Positions 1 to 11,820 of a stretch of 64,000 nucleotides of DNA are shown here, one piece after another. Position 1 is the first letter of the stretch. Every line of letters begins with the position of its first letter. The notes under the pieces were generated by a model. That model did no database searches and was not told the origin of the DNA. It saw only the letters and a program-made list of their open reading frames with translations. Source of the stretch: Halicephalobus mephisto. Taxonomy: Eukaryota > Nematoda > Chromadorea > Rhabditida > Panagrolaimidae. A program made the translations under genes and the position numbers. The stretch is taken from positions 156,987 through 220,986 of the forward strand of contig SWDT01000187.1 of NCBI GenBank assembly GCA_009193035.1, read 5' to 3'.

Positions 1-137
1 TATCTGTGTCTTATTTTTCTGGTAAAGATTATTAAAATACTCCTATTTTCTATCCTAATACTAAGAAAGTTGAATCGTTGTTTTCAAAAGACAAACTTCA
101 TTAAAAAACTAAAAAATTAAGCCTCAAAAAAGCCGAT

Positions 138-352
138 TAGGTTGTTCAACTTTGGTCTTGAGACGAATAACAAGTTCATTATTTCCAACTTAATTTTAGA
201 ATACTTTTTAAATTTTTTTATGTTTAATAAACATAATAATATTCAAAATTGATGTTAAAAATCATTGTAAAATAAAATTTAAAAAAAGTTATTAATGTTT
301 AAATCGAATAATCGATCATTCGTGTCGAGACCAAAAGTTGAAAAATTGAATC
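138..352. repeat. Inverted-repeat element, arms at 143-178 and 312-352
   Basis: One arm contains CAACTTTGGTCTTGAGACGA and the other its imperfect reverse complement near 320-345. Related arm sequence recurs near 400-430 and, as CGTCTCAAAACCAAAGTTG, near 970-995. This suggests a small terminal-inverted-repeat element, possibly a second copy spanning 395-1000 that was itself invaded by the two MITE-like copies at 484-640 and 734-884. Confidence 0.45.
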
Positions 353-483
353 AAGTTTTTTGATAGAAGTGATTTGAAAGAATATATCTGATTTTTCAAT
401 CTTGATCTCAACGCGAATAATGAGTTCACTTATCTGACCCTGTTTTTCGACAAGTTCTGAATATTTTCAATTTTTTATATTTA

Positions 484-640
484 CACAAAAAAACGTAACT
501 TTGGTTCAGCGAAAAATAGAAATTGTCACTATTAAGTTTCAATTTTCGTCACAAATGTCAAATATTCATGGAAATTATGACGATTATTACGTTTTTATCA
601 CATTTCGCAATTGATACAGAACCAAAAATTACGATTTTTG
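484..640. mobile_element. MITE-like element, copy 1
   Basis: The ends are inverted repeats: AAAAACGTAACTTTGGTTC at the left and the complementary GAACCAAAAATTACGATTTT at the right. The internal CACAAATGTCAAATATTCATG is shared with the copy at 734-884 and, diverged, at 17879-18030. There is no coding capacity, so this looks like a non-autonomous DNA element of about 155 bp. No target duplication was resolved. Confidence 0.55.
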
Positions 641-733
641 TGGACTTAATGGAACTATAAATTGAATATAATTTGCCTAATACATCATAACCGTTTCAAT
701 ATATATATATCATATACAATTCACCGATATCAA

Positions 734-884
734 CATAAAAAAACATAACTTTTGGTTCAGCAAAAAATAAAAATCGTCACTATTAATTTCAATTTTCGTC
801 ACAAATGTCAAATATTCATGGGAAATGTAACAATTATGTCACATTTCGTAATTGTTACAGAACCAAAAGTTGCGCTTTTTTATA
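734..884. mobile_element. MITE-like element, copy 2
   Basis: This has the same terminal inverted repeats (AACTTTTGGTTCAG at the left, GAACCAAAAGTTGCG at the right) and the same internal sequence as copy 1. It lies about 95 bp downstream of copy 1 in the same orientation, within the presumed intron of the left-edge gene. Confidence 0.55.
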
Positions 885-1097
885 TCTAGTAAATAAAAGT
901 GTTATTTTAAAATTTTCCAAAAAATGATAAGTTTGAAATAAATTGTACCGATATGAAGTAAGATTATTGTTCGTCTCAAAACCAAAGTTGAATTACTTGA
1001 TTTTTTTAATAAAATATTATTTTTCAAATTAAACACTATCTTAATGATGGAGATTTTTGAATTATTTTCCAGATGAAAATGTTCTCAAATAACTCAC

Positions 1098-1591
1098 ATT
1101 GAAGTAATGGTTGATTTCTACTTTTCCTTCTTCGTTACTGAATCTGGAGTTCAAACTTGACGAAGCTAAGATCATTGACAATGTGCAGACCCCCATGATG
1201 AACCATGTCACCAAGAATCCTGCTAGAAAAACCACAAACCACTTGACATTAGTTGGATGTTTCTGAAATTTTGTCGTTTTGTAATTTATAACTTTATCCA
1301 AAAACGCACGTGACTGACCTGGTAGCGCTCCGCTCCACAGCCTCCGAACATGAATCGCGCTATTCCGAAGACACAGCAGATGACCGTAGTTGTCGCTGCT
1401 GTGAAACAAATGAGTAATACAGTACATAGAAGAGTTGGTTGACTAGCAAAGTAGTCTGATAAAAGATCTGATGAAAGAAGAGATGAGTGATTGTAGTAGT
1501 GATCAGCGAGGTCTTCGAGATTTTCTGTTGTTTCATAGCCGATCCAGTTGGATTCGATCGTTTCTGCCAAGTTTCCGAGGAAATTTCCCAT
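1098..1591 (-). CDS. N-terminus of a prominin- or tweety-like membrane protein (partial)
   Basis: Two exons join in phase: 1591-1319 (ATG at 1591, donor CAG|GTCAGT) and 1262-1098 (acceptor AATTTCAG, donor AAT|GTGAGT). They give 146 residues. An N-terminal region of about 52 residues carries an NHSS glycosylation sequon. A membrane helix follows at about residues 53-76, then a short loop with Cys and basic residues, a second helix at about 98-121, and the start of a Ser/Asn-rich ectodomain. This layout (ectodomain, helix, short Cys loop, helix, large ectodomain) is that of prominin; tweety-type channels begin in a similar way. No residue motif decides between them. No further exon was recognised down to position 1, where repeats fill the intron, so the gene must run off the left edge. 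The gene structure is fairly secure; the family is a guess. Confidence 0.55.
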
Positions 1592-1657
1592 TTTGAAAAT
1601 AAAATCTGAAAAAAAATATTGAGAATTTCAAAGATAAATACTACATTTCAAATGTTA

Positions 1658-2055
1658 AGAAACATACTATGTCAAAAATTTAAAAATAAAAGAAACATTA
1701 TCCCAAAAAGTTGAAAAATGAAGAGGAATACTACGCCAAAAGTTCTAAAATAAAGAGGAACACTACGCCAAAAGTCCTAAATTAATAAGAACATTACGTC
1801 AAAAGTTCTAAAATAACAGGAACACTACCCTAAAAATCCTAAAATAACAAGAACACTACGCCAAAAATCCTAAAATAACAGGAACACTACGCCAAAAGTT
1901 CTAAATTAATAAGAACACTACGCCAAAAGTCCTAAAATAACAGGAACACTACCCTAAAAATCCTAAAATAACAAGAACATTATGCCAAAAGTTCTAAAAT
2001 AAAGAGGAACACTACGCCAAAAATCCTAAAAATAAAAAGAACATTACGCCAAATT
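1658..2055. repeat. Tandem repeat, about 31-bp unit, about 13 copies
   Basis: The unit is a variant of AGGAACACTACGCCAAAAGT followed by a short CTAAAATAA spacer. Copies differ by a few substitutions (CTACCCTAAAA, CATTACGTCAAAA). The array lies just upstream (5') of the left-edge gene and contains no ORF. Confidence 0.8.
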
Positions 2056-4566
2056 GAACTGAATTCAAATGCCATGTTTGGCGTTTTTTTAATTTTTTAT
2101 TTTCTTGGCGTTTTGTCCCGAAAAATTACATTACACCTTTATTACAAAATCTTACGAACGATAAAAGGAAAAGGTTGGGAAATAATTGGAATGAGCAAAG
2201 GGCAATAAAGCGGATCTAAAAGGAACGGAAAAGTTCTTGTTTTGATGAAAGATACTATTCGAGAAATCGGCAATCAGTCAAAACAATATTCCCGTGTTTC
2301 AATGTCATTCGAGAGTGGTCCGTCGGCAAATAAGGAAAGACATATGAAATTGGGTAATTGGAGCAAAATTCTCTCGGCCCGAAAATGGACAATAGTTTTA
2401 CGGAAATTGTGGCTCTTCTCGACCAGTCAAAAGAGGTCTTGCCAATCAACTTGATATTTCCACTTGGCAATTTGGGATTAACGGTCAACTACGGAGAAGG
2501 TCTCGTTCAATTTTCGAAGAAAATAATAAATCAGTACTTTTGTCATTTTTTAAAAATCAGTGTAAAAATTAAATTTGTTTCGAAATTGCCTCAACACGAA
2601 TTTTCGGAATTTTAAATTTCAGAAAATTTTTAAACTCGGAAAATTTCAAAAAATTTTTAAATTTGGAAAATTTCAAAGAATTTTTAAATTTGGAAAATTT
2701 CAAAGAATTTTTTAAAATTATCGAAGGTTTCAGAATCTTGTGCTATATTTGAAGAATTTTTCTACTGAATTCTGAAAGGTTCTAAGTTTAATGATATTTT
2801 AGAGAATTTTGAGAATCTTCTGGAATTTTAAAAAACTTCAGAATCTTATATAAGGTTGTGGAAACTCTGAAAATCTTCTGAGATTTTCAAAATTTCAGAA
2901 TCTTCTACATAATTTTCGAAATTTCAAAATCTACATCATTTTCAAAATTTCAGAATCTTCTACATTATTTTTGAAGTTTTAAAATTTACATAATCTTCAA
3001 AATTTTAAAATTTACATAATCTTCGAAATTTCTGAATTTTCCACACGGTTTTCGAAATTTCAAAATCTTCTACATCATTTTCGAAATCCAGAATCTTCCA
3101 CATCATTTTCGAAATTTCAAAATCTTCTACATCATTTTCGAAATTTCAGAATCTTCCACACGGTTTTCAAAATTTTACGATATTCTTCTTAAAAAAGTAA
3201 TAAAACAAAATCTACGGATTTTAAACAATCCAGGTCAAAAGTGATCGCAAATGTTTGCACAATTCTGGATGAATATTTTTGTGATTGAAAATCAGAATCA
3301 AGGTCAAGAAAAAAGATGAAATTGAAAATTTTTTAAAATGTCCGATTTTAAAGAAAATTCAAAAAGTAACCGCCAAAAATGGATAAATTTAAAATGTCAA
3401 GTTCACAACAGGAGATGGACTGACCAGAAACCAGATGAAGTACAATTCCGAAATTTCAATTTTCAACTCAAAGTGATTTCAAAAATATCCTTAATTTCAA
3501 TTTTCGACGAAATGGACTCAAAAAAAACAAAAATTATTTTATTTAAAAAAAAACTGCCCTAAATTTTAAATAACAAATTTAAAATTTTCGTCTTAAGATT
3601 AAGGTCAATTTTAATATTTAAAAATAAAACTACAGTAATTCAAAAATATCCTTAATTTCAATTTTCGACGAAATGGACTCAAAAAAACAAAAATTATTTT
3701 ATTTAAAAAAACTGCCCTAAATTTTAAATTTTCGTCTTAAGATTAAGGTCAATTTTAATATTTAAAAATAAAACCACAATAATTCAAAAATATCTTTAAT
3801 TTCAATTTTCGACGAAATGGACTCAAAAAAAAAAAAATTATTTTATTTAAAAAAACTGCCCTAAATTTTAAATAACAAATTTAAAATTTTCGTCTTAAGA
3901 TTAAGGTCAATTTTAATATTTAAAAATAAAACTACAGTAATTCAAAAATATCCTTAATTTCAATTTTTGAAAAAAACAAAAATTATTTTATTTAAAAAAA
4001 TTTCTAAATTATGTTAAATAACAAATTTTAGATTTCCGTTTTGGAATGAAAGTCAATTTTGAGATTTAATTTTTTATTTTTTTATTTTAAAATTTTATTT
4101 TTCTTTAAATTTTAAAATTCAAATGTTTTTAAAAATTCTAAATTTTGAAATTCCGAACAAACTATACTTACCAAAAATTTTAAATTTCACACTTCAGAGA
4201 TGTCCAAAATGACGAAAAAAAATAAATTTTTTCCGATTTAAAATCAAAGTTAATTAAAAAACTTTATTTTTTAAATTGCTTTAATTTGTATTTTTTGAGG
4301 TTTTCTCTCCAAATAAATACTTATCCGTAAGTCACCAATTAACCGAAAAACATTATTCACGCCTCATCCGGAAAATCACAAATTGAGTCAGCCCCTGGGG
4401 GAAAAACCTTGATTTGACTCATTTACGATGGATATTTCAGAACATTGACGGAACAAATATCTTTCTCCGATTCCACGCTTCTCCGGAGAAAACAATAAAG
4501 GGAAATTTGCGGTCAACTTAGAATTGGGCACTTTTATGAGTTTTCTAGATGTAATCAAATCGGAAT
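2056..4566. other. Intergenic spacer, largely tandem repeats
   Basis: Between the 5' end of the left-edge gene and the 3' end of the TMEM129-like gene. 2056-2600 is non-repetitive and less AT-rich, with short overlapping ORFs on both strands that match nothing I know; it may be promoter sequence. 2600-3180 is an irregular array built on CACATCATTTTCGAAATTTC. 3477-4010 is an array of four units of about 155 bp, each containing CGACGAAATGG and CTGCCCTAAATTTTAAAT. Two sites resembling AP-1 (TGAGTCA near 4385, TGACTCA near 4415) flank a short GC-richer stretch. Confidence 0.6.
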
Positions 4567-5877
4567 TTAGTTTGAATCATCGATTTCAGCTCCGGATAGA
4601 AGACAGACATCTAAGGCACAAAACGGAGCTCGACAAGTCGGACAGTCAGCTCTCCCACCGAGCCATTGATCCGTTCTCGAAGGGTCTTGTTTGGAAGCGA
4701 AGATCCTGCTGATACACGTGGTACACCTGATGAATCAGAATTAATACTAATCCGAAAATCGAGAAAAAACCCACCACATCGGTTTACAGTTACATTGTCT
4801 GCAACTTTGTCCTTCGTTGGAATCCAGACATTGCTTGTCTAATTTCACGTTGGCCGTGATGGCCTGACATCCGAGACAACTTTCGAGTTCGTACCTGTTG
4901 TCGTAGTCGTATTTCGGGTTCTCTCTTATCTGTTTTTCGAAAACTTGGACAAACTGGTCGTTGAGAGAAACCTTAAATTCAATGCCGTAGACGATCTCGA
5001 CGTTTCCGCCGAGCTTGTCCTTGAGGTCGTTGAACTGCTCTCTTCCGGAGACCTTGACGGAAATCGGCTGAGCTGCTTCAGAAACACTTTCGACGAGGAC
5101 ATAGAGAAGTTGGACCTCTGCGGATTCCGAGGGAAGTACACTATCCAAGGTTCTGATGAGCTTTGCTCTAGCATCGGACTTCTTTATGAAAGTTACAGAA
5201 TAAGTAGAAACTTTAATAATCCAATTATCCGTCACTAGGACTTTCGTATAACCTGGAGAAATTAATGACTCAAGTTCGTCAATAATAGTTACAAACTTAC
5301 CGGCGTATTCGACTTTGAAGTTGTCGAAACTTCGGATTTCAACGTTGATCTGGCTTACCAACTGGTCTAGAGGGTTTTCTACATCCACATATTTCATTAA
5401 ATTCCTCAAAATCGGATGTCCCGAGTATTCGTTCCGCCAGATCATATATAGATAACCAAATCCGACTGAAAATCAAATTTTAAAATTAATCAAATTCAAA
5501 AAACTTACTGAACAGAACCGTGAACGATATCCGGATCATCATTTTTATAAATACGAAAGAATTATTAACTTGGAAATTTTCAAAATACGTAAAATACATT
5601 ATTAGTGTGTACACTGCAAAATTCATATATGAAAAATTTTTATTTTGTAGATTAACCTACACAAAGGCAAAGATGCATGAACGGCGATCGTCACGCAGCT
5701 CCTTTGGATGTGATGTCGGATAAAATCGAATTTTTCATCTTTCATCAAGAATCCAAATACCTGTGGAATCACAAATCCGAGTTGTCTGGCTTCTTGTGGA
5801 GGATAAACAACGATGAAAGAAAACAAAAAAAATATCGCAACGGACATGAACAAATCCTGATTCGGAATTCCATCCAT
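4567..5877 (-). CDS. TMEM129: TMEM129-like ER membrane RING E3 ubiquitin ligase
   Basis: Five exons join in phase: 5877-5661, 5613-5509, 5465-5301, 5252-4775 and 4726-4567, giving 374 residues (human TMEM129 has about 362). The N-terminus has a hydrophobic segment after MDGIPNQDL, then a basic HIQRSCVT stretch and two more membrane segments, as in the family. The C-terminus is an all-cysteine RING: CLGC about 60 residues upstream of the end, CRQCNCKPMWC, TTC, then CPTCRAPFCALDVC. TMEM129 is a multi-pass ER E3 that works with p97-dependent ER-associated degradation. An in-frame MPKMDG start at 5886 is also possible. The 48-bp intron at 5300-5253 lacks stop codons and could be retained; splicing it restores the family alignment (EYAG-YTKVLVTDNW). 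Confidence is high because the RING spacing and the flanking signatures both fit. Confidence 0.9.
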
Positions 5878-5886
5878 TTTTGGCAA

Positions 5887-7996
5887 TTTTTAAGGCACAA
5901 TCGGAATTTTAAATTTTTAAATAAAAATTTAGTCAACGTAGCATATATTAGAAAAATAATTTTCGCATTTTCGAAAATAAACAAAATGAAACCTGTTTGC
6001 TTTGTTCGTTTGGCGCTGAATACAAAACGACAATCATGTGCGAAAAATCAATTTTGAAATTATTAATAATTTAAGTATTTTCATATTTAATGATTATTTT
6101 GGAAAGAAGACACAGGGTCTCAAAAGTAATTGAATTTTAAAAGTAGATTGTAATAATTAAAAAAAATTAGAATTAAATGTTTTTTCAAAAATTTAAAATT
6201 TATTAAAATTTTTAGAATTCAGTGAAAAATTTTAAAATAATTCTAGTACTATGTATTGTTAAAATTAAAATTCAGAATTCAAAATCGAAATTCTAATTTT
6301 TCGTGTTAAGACGAAATTCATAAATAATTTTTTTTCAAAAAATCCAATTTTATTAACTTAAACGAAAAAAATATTTTACATTAAAAAAGATTCATGTGTT
6401 TTAACACCAAAAATAAGAATTTTAACCTTGAATCTTGAGTTCCAATTTTGATAATACGTAACACAGGATACAGTAAGAATATGCGGAATAATAGGAAATA
6501 AAGAATTTCAGAAGATTCTGACAAGTTCCAGAATTTTTTTAGAAAATTTCAGAAGATTCTGACAAGTTCCAGAATTTTTTTAGAAAATTTCAGAAGATTC
6601 TGACAAGTTCCAGAATTTTTTTAGAAAATTTCAGAAGATTCTGACAAGTTTTAGAATTTTTTTTTAATTTCAGAAGATTCTGACAAGTTTTAGAATTCTT
6701 TTTTTAATTTCAGGAGATTCTAACAAATTCCAGAAATTCTTTTTGAGAAAATTTCAGAAGATTCTAATAAGTTTCAGAATTTTTGTAACTTGTTGGTAAG
6801 AATTGTATCGATTTAGAGAGCCCCTTTTTTATTTGGATGAAAATTTCAGATTCCAACTATATTAATTTTTATTTTCTTGTACTATTAGCGCAGAGTTAAG
6901 ATAAATGAAAAACTGGAATCGATTGAGAACTATTAATTGAGTATTTCGAAATATTGGGCGGTGATCAAAATTCAATATAGGTTAATCAAAAAGATTAAAT
7001 TCCATTCTATATTCCTACTGCTTTTTTCATTGATAAATTTAGTGTTAGAAAGAAATGTGATGATGACGATAATGAAAAAATAATAAAACTGATTTCATTT
7101 TGCTTTTATTTAAAAAAAAAATAAATTTTTCGGTGAAAAAATGAACATTATAGGCAAAATTCGAAACATCAGTTGCAAAAAAGACAAAATTTTAGAAATA
7201 GTATTAAAATAGGAATTAATCGAATGGATTTGAGAGCTAACTTCGGAGTTTGAAGAAATGTTTTTAGATAATCAGTTTTCACTATTTCAAAAACATTAAC
7301 AGGATTCAGAATTTCCAAAATATCTCTCACTCAAGCACTGATCGAGTCCTACAGTATTCAAGTGACCAGATGTAGATTAACAAAAGTACCAGAATACCCA
7401 AGGATTTTTAACATTGTTGTCTCTTTTACTCACCAGAGAGTCAGTAATCGTCTATAAACACTAACATTTTATTTACAACAAATCGGTTCATTAATTTGAG
7501 ATAATCAAATCTCATCTCTGAAGGTTAATAATGATTAAACTTTTGGTATACTTTACTTTACTTTACTTTACTTTTATTCCTATTTCGCACTATGTCGAAT
7601 TTACAAACAATACAATTTCAAACATAAAAAAAATTAAATTTTCAGTTTTGATTATATGCTTCTTTGATCCATCTGTTTCGTTGGTGACGTGCGTAGGTGG
7701 AACTTTTGGTATTTTTACCAGATTGTCTCTAGATTCTTTATTATTAATACTCAAGGTTGTCATATGCAATCAGAAACTAAATTTTATCAATTATTCGGAT
7801 TCTTCAGTAAACTGTCTTAATATACCTAAAACAATAAATATGTTGTGATGATTGATTTATTATCAAAAAATATGTCGTTAACGGAATTGTTTTATCGTTA
7901 AAAATGTACTACTAGAATTATGATGATGACCTATTATCAATAAACACATTGTCACTAAGTAGAAGGTTTAATGAAAAAGTGATTTTCATTTTTCAA
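5887..7996. other. Intergenic spacer with tandem array and SINE remnant
   Basis: Divergent promoter space between the TMEM129-like gene (minus) and the Hsp70-like gene (plus). 6507-6785 is a tandem array of about seven units of about 40 bp, each containing TTTCAGAAGATTCTGACAAG. 7545-7850 is a degenerate SINE-like copy, listed separately. The rest is AT-rich sequence in which I see no gene. I could not identify a clear heat-shock element. Confidence 0.5.
7545..7850 (-). mobile_element. Degenerate SINE/retroposon copy with (AAAGT)n tail
   Basis: Read on the minus strand, its end GTATTGTTTGTAAATTCGAC, then GCGAAATAGGAATAAAAG, resembles the 3' end of the SINE at 11821-12124 (GTATTGTTTGTGAACTTTGA, then GCGATATGGGAATAAA). 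It is followed by a short AAAGT microsatellite, as at LINE/SINE 3' tails. An internal match (CTTTGATCCA near 7660 and near 11885) extends the similarity. A plus-strand ORF of 105 codons lies across it and is probably fortuitous. Confidence 0.5.
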
Positions 7997-10064
7997 ATGT
8001 CATCAGTTGTTGTTGGTATTTCGTTAGCACCACATGGTCTAAAGTCTTCGATCTACAATATTGAAACGAAGGAAAGTATTAATGACTATAAAGACAGATA
8101 TATTGGGGACTATATAGAACAGATTATAAAAAAATACGGAAATGATTTGAAGAAAGTTGTCGTGTACGATCTGAACGAATTACTTGATAGAAACGACTAT
8201 TCAAGAAAGTATGGTGATCTCTTTTATTTCGCAACGGAAGACGAAATGATGTGTTATTCTTACTTTTTATCTCCAGCAAACTTCGACATAGGAGACTCGA
8301 TTCTGGTATTCTTCTACAATAATGACGTACGATTATATCAATGCACGAACATTTCTGAACGGATATTGACATTGCAAGAAAGACAATCGATATGGTTTGG
8401 TCGAAATCAGAAACTTGTGCTTGAAGACGTTGTTAAAGAATTCGAGATAGAAGTGAATAAGATCCATATTGGAATTGAAAGCGGCAGAGAAAAAGAACTG
8501 TACGAAAAAGCAACAAAAGCAAACGTCTTGAGTGTCAGTTGTATAGAAGGTTGTAATGGCGAAATTTTAATTGGTAGAATGTTGATCGGTGACCCGGATA
8601 TTCAATACATTATTAAATTCAGTTTGCAACAAGAAACCAAAATGAGTAACATCAGAGATTGTGGTATCATTTACATCCCCAAACTGGTCCAGGAATATGA
8701 GCCGCGAACGGATATCATGGGGATTGACTTTGGAGCCACGAGATGTGTAGTAGCAGTTTCTAGAAACAGACAAATTCATGTTATTCCGTTCGATAACTCT
8801 TCTCCAGGCGATCTCTGGACGGAATCTGTGGTCTCATTTGATGAAGAAAAACCTTTGTTCGGGAAAGCAGCTATAAGAAGATTGAAAACAAAACCCAATC
8901 ATGTTCTCTTCGACACAAAAGTTCTAGCTTCTGGAAGTTACAAATATGAACGCTTGAATTGGTCAAACGAGGTTTGGGAGTTTAAGTTTACTGTGAAAAA
9001 TGATCGAGAAACTTACTTTACGACAGAAACCATAAATGGGATCAAAACCTTTACCTTAGCTGACATCAACAAAATATTCTTAGAAGCAATGAAAAAAGAG
9101 GCGACAGACTATCAGTCCATATTCAACAACGGAAAACCCATGCAGAAAGCCGTTATTACTGTTCCTTACTATTTTAAAGTATGTGTTCAAAGTCAACCAC
9201 CAGAACAACACACTTGCATTGAAAACATCATCGAAGCTGCTAAGCTGGCGAATATTGAGATCATAGACATCATAGAAGAAACTCACGCTGACCTCCTTTA
9301 TTATCTATCCAATAAGAGATATTCAAACCTGATCAAAATAGGAATGAACATCGCTATATTCGACATCGGCGGAGGCACTGGTATTTGTAGAATCTACAAA
9401 ATTATTGAAAATGATCATTCTCCTGCAGGAAGCAAGAAAGTTGCTGTTTTTCAAGGATTTATAAATTGTACTACTTGTGGTCGAATTTTTGATCACAAAA
9501 TTATGGAAAAGATTGAGGATTTATTACGAATTAAATATAATATCACAGTGATGAATAAATTAAAGTTATTTGAAGTAACAAAAGAAATTAAACATGGATT
9601 ATCATTCAAGGAAACTTTTGAGTAAGATATATCATTGACGTATCTAATTTAAAAATTTTAGACTCGATTTCTCCGAGTTGGATTCAAGAATAGAAGGATC
9701 TCATAAATTCACCCGGAAATGGCTAGAGAAGGACTTAGATTTATATTATAATTACTTCACCTTAGAAGACGATAGTATAAAACAGTTTTCGAAACTAGAA
9801 AACAAGGAATTTAGATGTCGTCGATATGGAGAGTTTCATATTCTTGATAAAGAGGGTGAAGTCAAAAATGTCGATGTTGTATTCCTGGTTGGAGGGACCT
9901 TCAGAATGCCTTTTTGTCAACGACAAATCAAATTTTTTTTCCCAGAAGCAAAGATAGTGATTGATGGTGAACTAGAAATTATCACAGCCACAGGCGCTGT
10001 TATCCATGCTCTCCAAGTCCTCAGCGGAGAAGTCCAACCGTACGTTGATGTAAATAGTAGTTGA
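7997..10064 (+). CDS. Divergent Hsp70-like ATPase with duplicated N-terminal half
   Basis: Two exons, 7997-9621 and 9662-10064, are joined across a 40-bp intron (GA|GTAAGA ... TTTTAG|A) and give 675 residues. Residues from about 236 form an Hsp70 nucleotide-binding domain: phosphate-1 loop MGIDFGATRCVVAV at 241, AVITVPYYF, phosphate-2 loop FDIGGGTG at 455, and adenosine motif VFLVGGTFRMPF at 615. The protein then stops, so the substrate-binding domain and EEVD tail are missing. Residues 1-235 are not a normal Hsp70 feature. They contain weak echoes of the second half of an actin-fold ATPase: ILVFFYNNDVRLYQC where the phosphate-2 loop would be, and IHIGIESG plus GEILIGRMLIG where the adenosine motif would be. 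I chose the ATG at 7997 because it is the first in frame. Role as a chaperone is uncertain; ATP binding by the second half is likely. It sits between repeat-rich spacers. Confidence 0.8.
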
Positions 10065-10068
10065 GGAA

Positions 10069-10130
10069 GTGTACATAGGTAAAGGATATGATAAAGAACT
10101 ATTCACTAATGTAAACGTTTATATTATTAC

Positions 10131-10195
<65 letters not shown>

Positions 10196-10260
10196 TATCT
10201 TCAGCGTTTGTCCCGCTTTCGCAGGGTCCGCTATACCACACCATACAATACAACAGAAAA
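10069..10260. repeat. (ATT)n microsatellite with adjoining GC-richer tail
   Basis: About 22 ATT/TTA repeats (about 10129-10195) are followed by TTTGTCCCGCTTTCGCAGGG and a CA-rich stretch. A microsatellite beside a GC-richer segment is typical of the 3' end of a LINE or SINE, but no reverse transcriptase remains. A reading frame across it encodes a tyrosine run and is not a gene. Confidence 0.5.
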
Positions 10261-10339
10261 CAAGGTAAATTAAGACAAACTAGAACTTTTTTGCTTGATC
10301 TTGCATGGCATGTGATTTTGATGCGACGTCCCTTATATA

Positions 10340-10990
10340 TTATTACTTATTGTTATGTCTTTTACTTAGAATGAGACACGATACAAAATAAAAACAATTA
10401 TTATCGTTTGTCGTTCGACGAGAAACCTTGTTTGTAACTTATGTATTACAAAAGATAGGATAATAAGAAAAAGCAAGGAACAACTAGGAATTCAAATCCA
10501 TATATAAAAAGCAGCTGACACAAACATTCGTGTCGGGATCACAGTTGCTTATTTAAAGGGCAATATGGCCACAAGCACGCCCATGAACAATTATTAATAT
10601 CAGAGTTACACCCGGTAGACCGAAGTGTTCCCTTTTGTACTCCTCAGTGGAGAGAAGGGACTGTTAAGTCTCCGGTATTCTGAATATCTCCGGTCATGGG
10701 AACTATACATCCACAACAGTAACTCATGTGTAACATGTTGTCACGAAAGGTTCAGGAATCTTGGTATGTTGTTTTATCACATAAAGTTTAGTAACTGTTA
10801 TATCTTTTAGAATGAGACAGAATACGAAATAGGAACAAATATTATTAATATCAGAGCTACACCCGATGAGGACTCCCAATACACCGAAGTGTTCCCTTTT
10901 GTACTCCTCAGTGGAGAGAAGGGACTGTTAAGACTTCGGTGTTCTAAATATCTCTGGTCATGGGAACTATGCGTCCACAACACTCATAAA
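10340..10990. repeat. Direct repeat pair, retroelement-like
   Basis: The segment containing GAAGTGTTCCCTTTTGTACT, CTCAGTGGAGAGAAGGGACT and GGTCATGGGAACTAT occurs at about 10590-10710 and again at about 10840-10975. Flanking AGAATGAGACA...ATACAAAATA occurs near 10370 and near 10810. This is probably one element duplicated in tandem. The GC-richer composition differs from the surrounding spacer. Short ORFs inside (for example at 10625-10810) are not supported as genes. Confidence 0.6.
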
Positions 10991-11820
10991 ATTTAATCAA
11001 CTGATATGATGGAAAATATTGGAGTTTCACTCATGACTGAACCACAGATTTTTAAATTAAACTTTTTTATGGCATATTAATTTGTCGAAAAGATCAGAAA
11101 ACATAAAATTCATAATTGTTAAATAGTTTTGACCCACCAATTTTTAACTACTGGTCTCAAATTTTGTAACAATTTCTCTATTACTAAAAAATTCCAAATA
11201 CCGTAAAATCACTAATAGAAGGGCTGTCCGTCTATTGTTCAACCCTTTAAAAATGGTGCCCTTCAAATGGAGGTTTTACGGTACTTGCTTTTGTTTATTA
11301 TTAATTTCGATAAAATAATTAAGATCATTTTATTATTTTTTTCATGGTTATTTTTTATTTCAAAAGTTTCTGTTGTCTAAAATGCGGTTCATTATTTATC
11401 CGGATAAAATATATCCTTGGTGTTTATTTATCATTTATTTGACTCGTATTCAGAAGGCCGGATATCTAAATTGTTCGAAAAAATAAATGTTTACAGTATT
11501 TATCCCGAGAGACAAAGATAAACAAGAAAATCAAATGTTCGATTTTTATTGTTGATTTAAAATGGATAATTATCTGAATATTTTTGGAAGACTGAACAAT
11601 TGCAAAAATTTGGACTTTTATAATACAACAATTTTTTTATTATTATTTAATTTTTTTATCATTGTTCAATTTTCAACAAAGATATATAAAAAATATAAAA
11701 TTGTTGAGATTTGTAAAATACGGATTAATGAAAAGATTAGTTGTTTTTATATCATTTTCTAAAGTTGGATAATTATATTTAAAAACAAATTTCCAAAGAA
11801 CCTAACAAGTAGTAATTTTT
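10991..11820. other. AT-rich spacer with one small inverted-repeat element
   Basis: Apart from the 85-bp element at 11199-11283 I see no gene or structured feature. The 66-codon reading frame at 11562-11762 is low complexity and has no start context or homology that I recognise. Confidence 0.4.
11199..11283. mobile_element. Short MITE with 10-bp perfect inverted ends
   Basis: The element begins TACCGTAAAA and ends with the exact reverse complement TTTTACGGTA, 85 bp in all. The interior has GAAGGGCTGTC and the partly complementary GGTGCCCTTC, so the whole can fold as one imperfect hairpin. There is no coding sequence. Confidence 0.5.

Noticed and set aside
2242..2615. Overlapping ORFs of 70-85 codons on both strands
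   Set aside because: No family resemblance and no splice partners; the region is more likely promoter or unique spacer. Not excluded completely.
4945..6057. Plus-strand ORFs (4945-5238, 5677-6057)
   Set aside because: They are antisense to the TMEM129-like exons, which have clear family support.
7531..7848. 105-codon plus-strand ORF
   Set aside because: It overlaps a degenerate SINE-like copy whose tail matches the SINE at 11.8 kb; composition is hydrophobic and low complexity.
10069..10374. ORF with a run of tyrosines
   Set aside because: It reads through an (ATT)n microsatellite and a retroelement tail.
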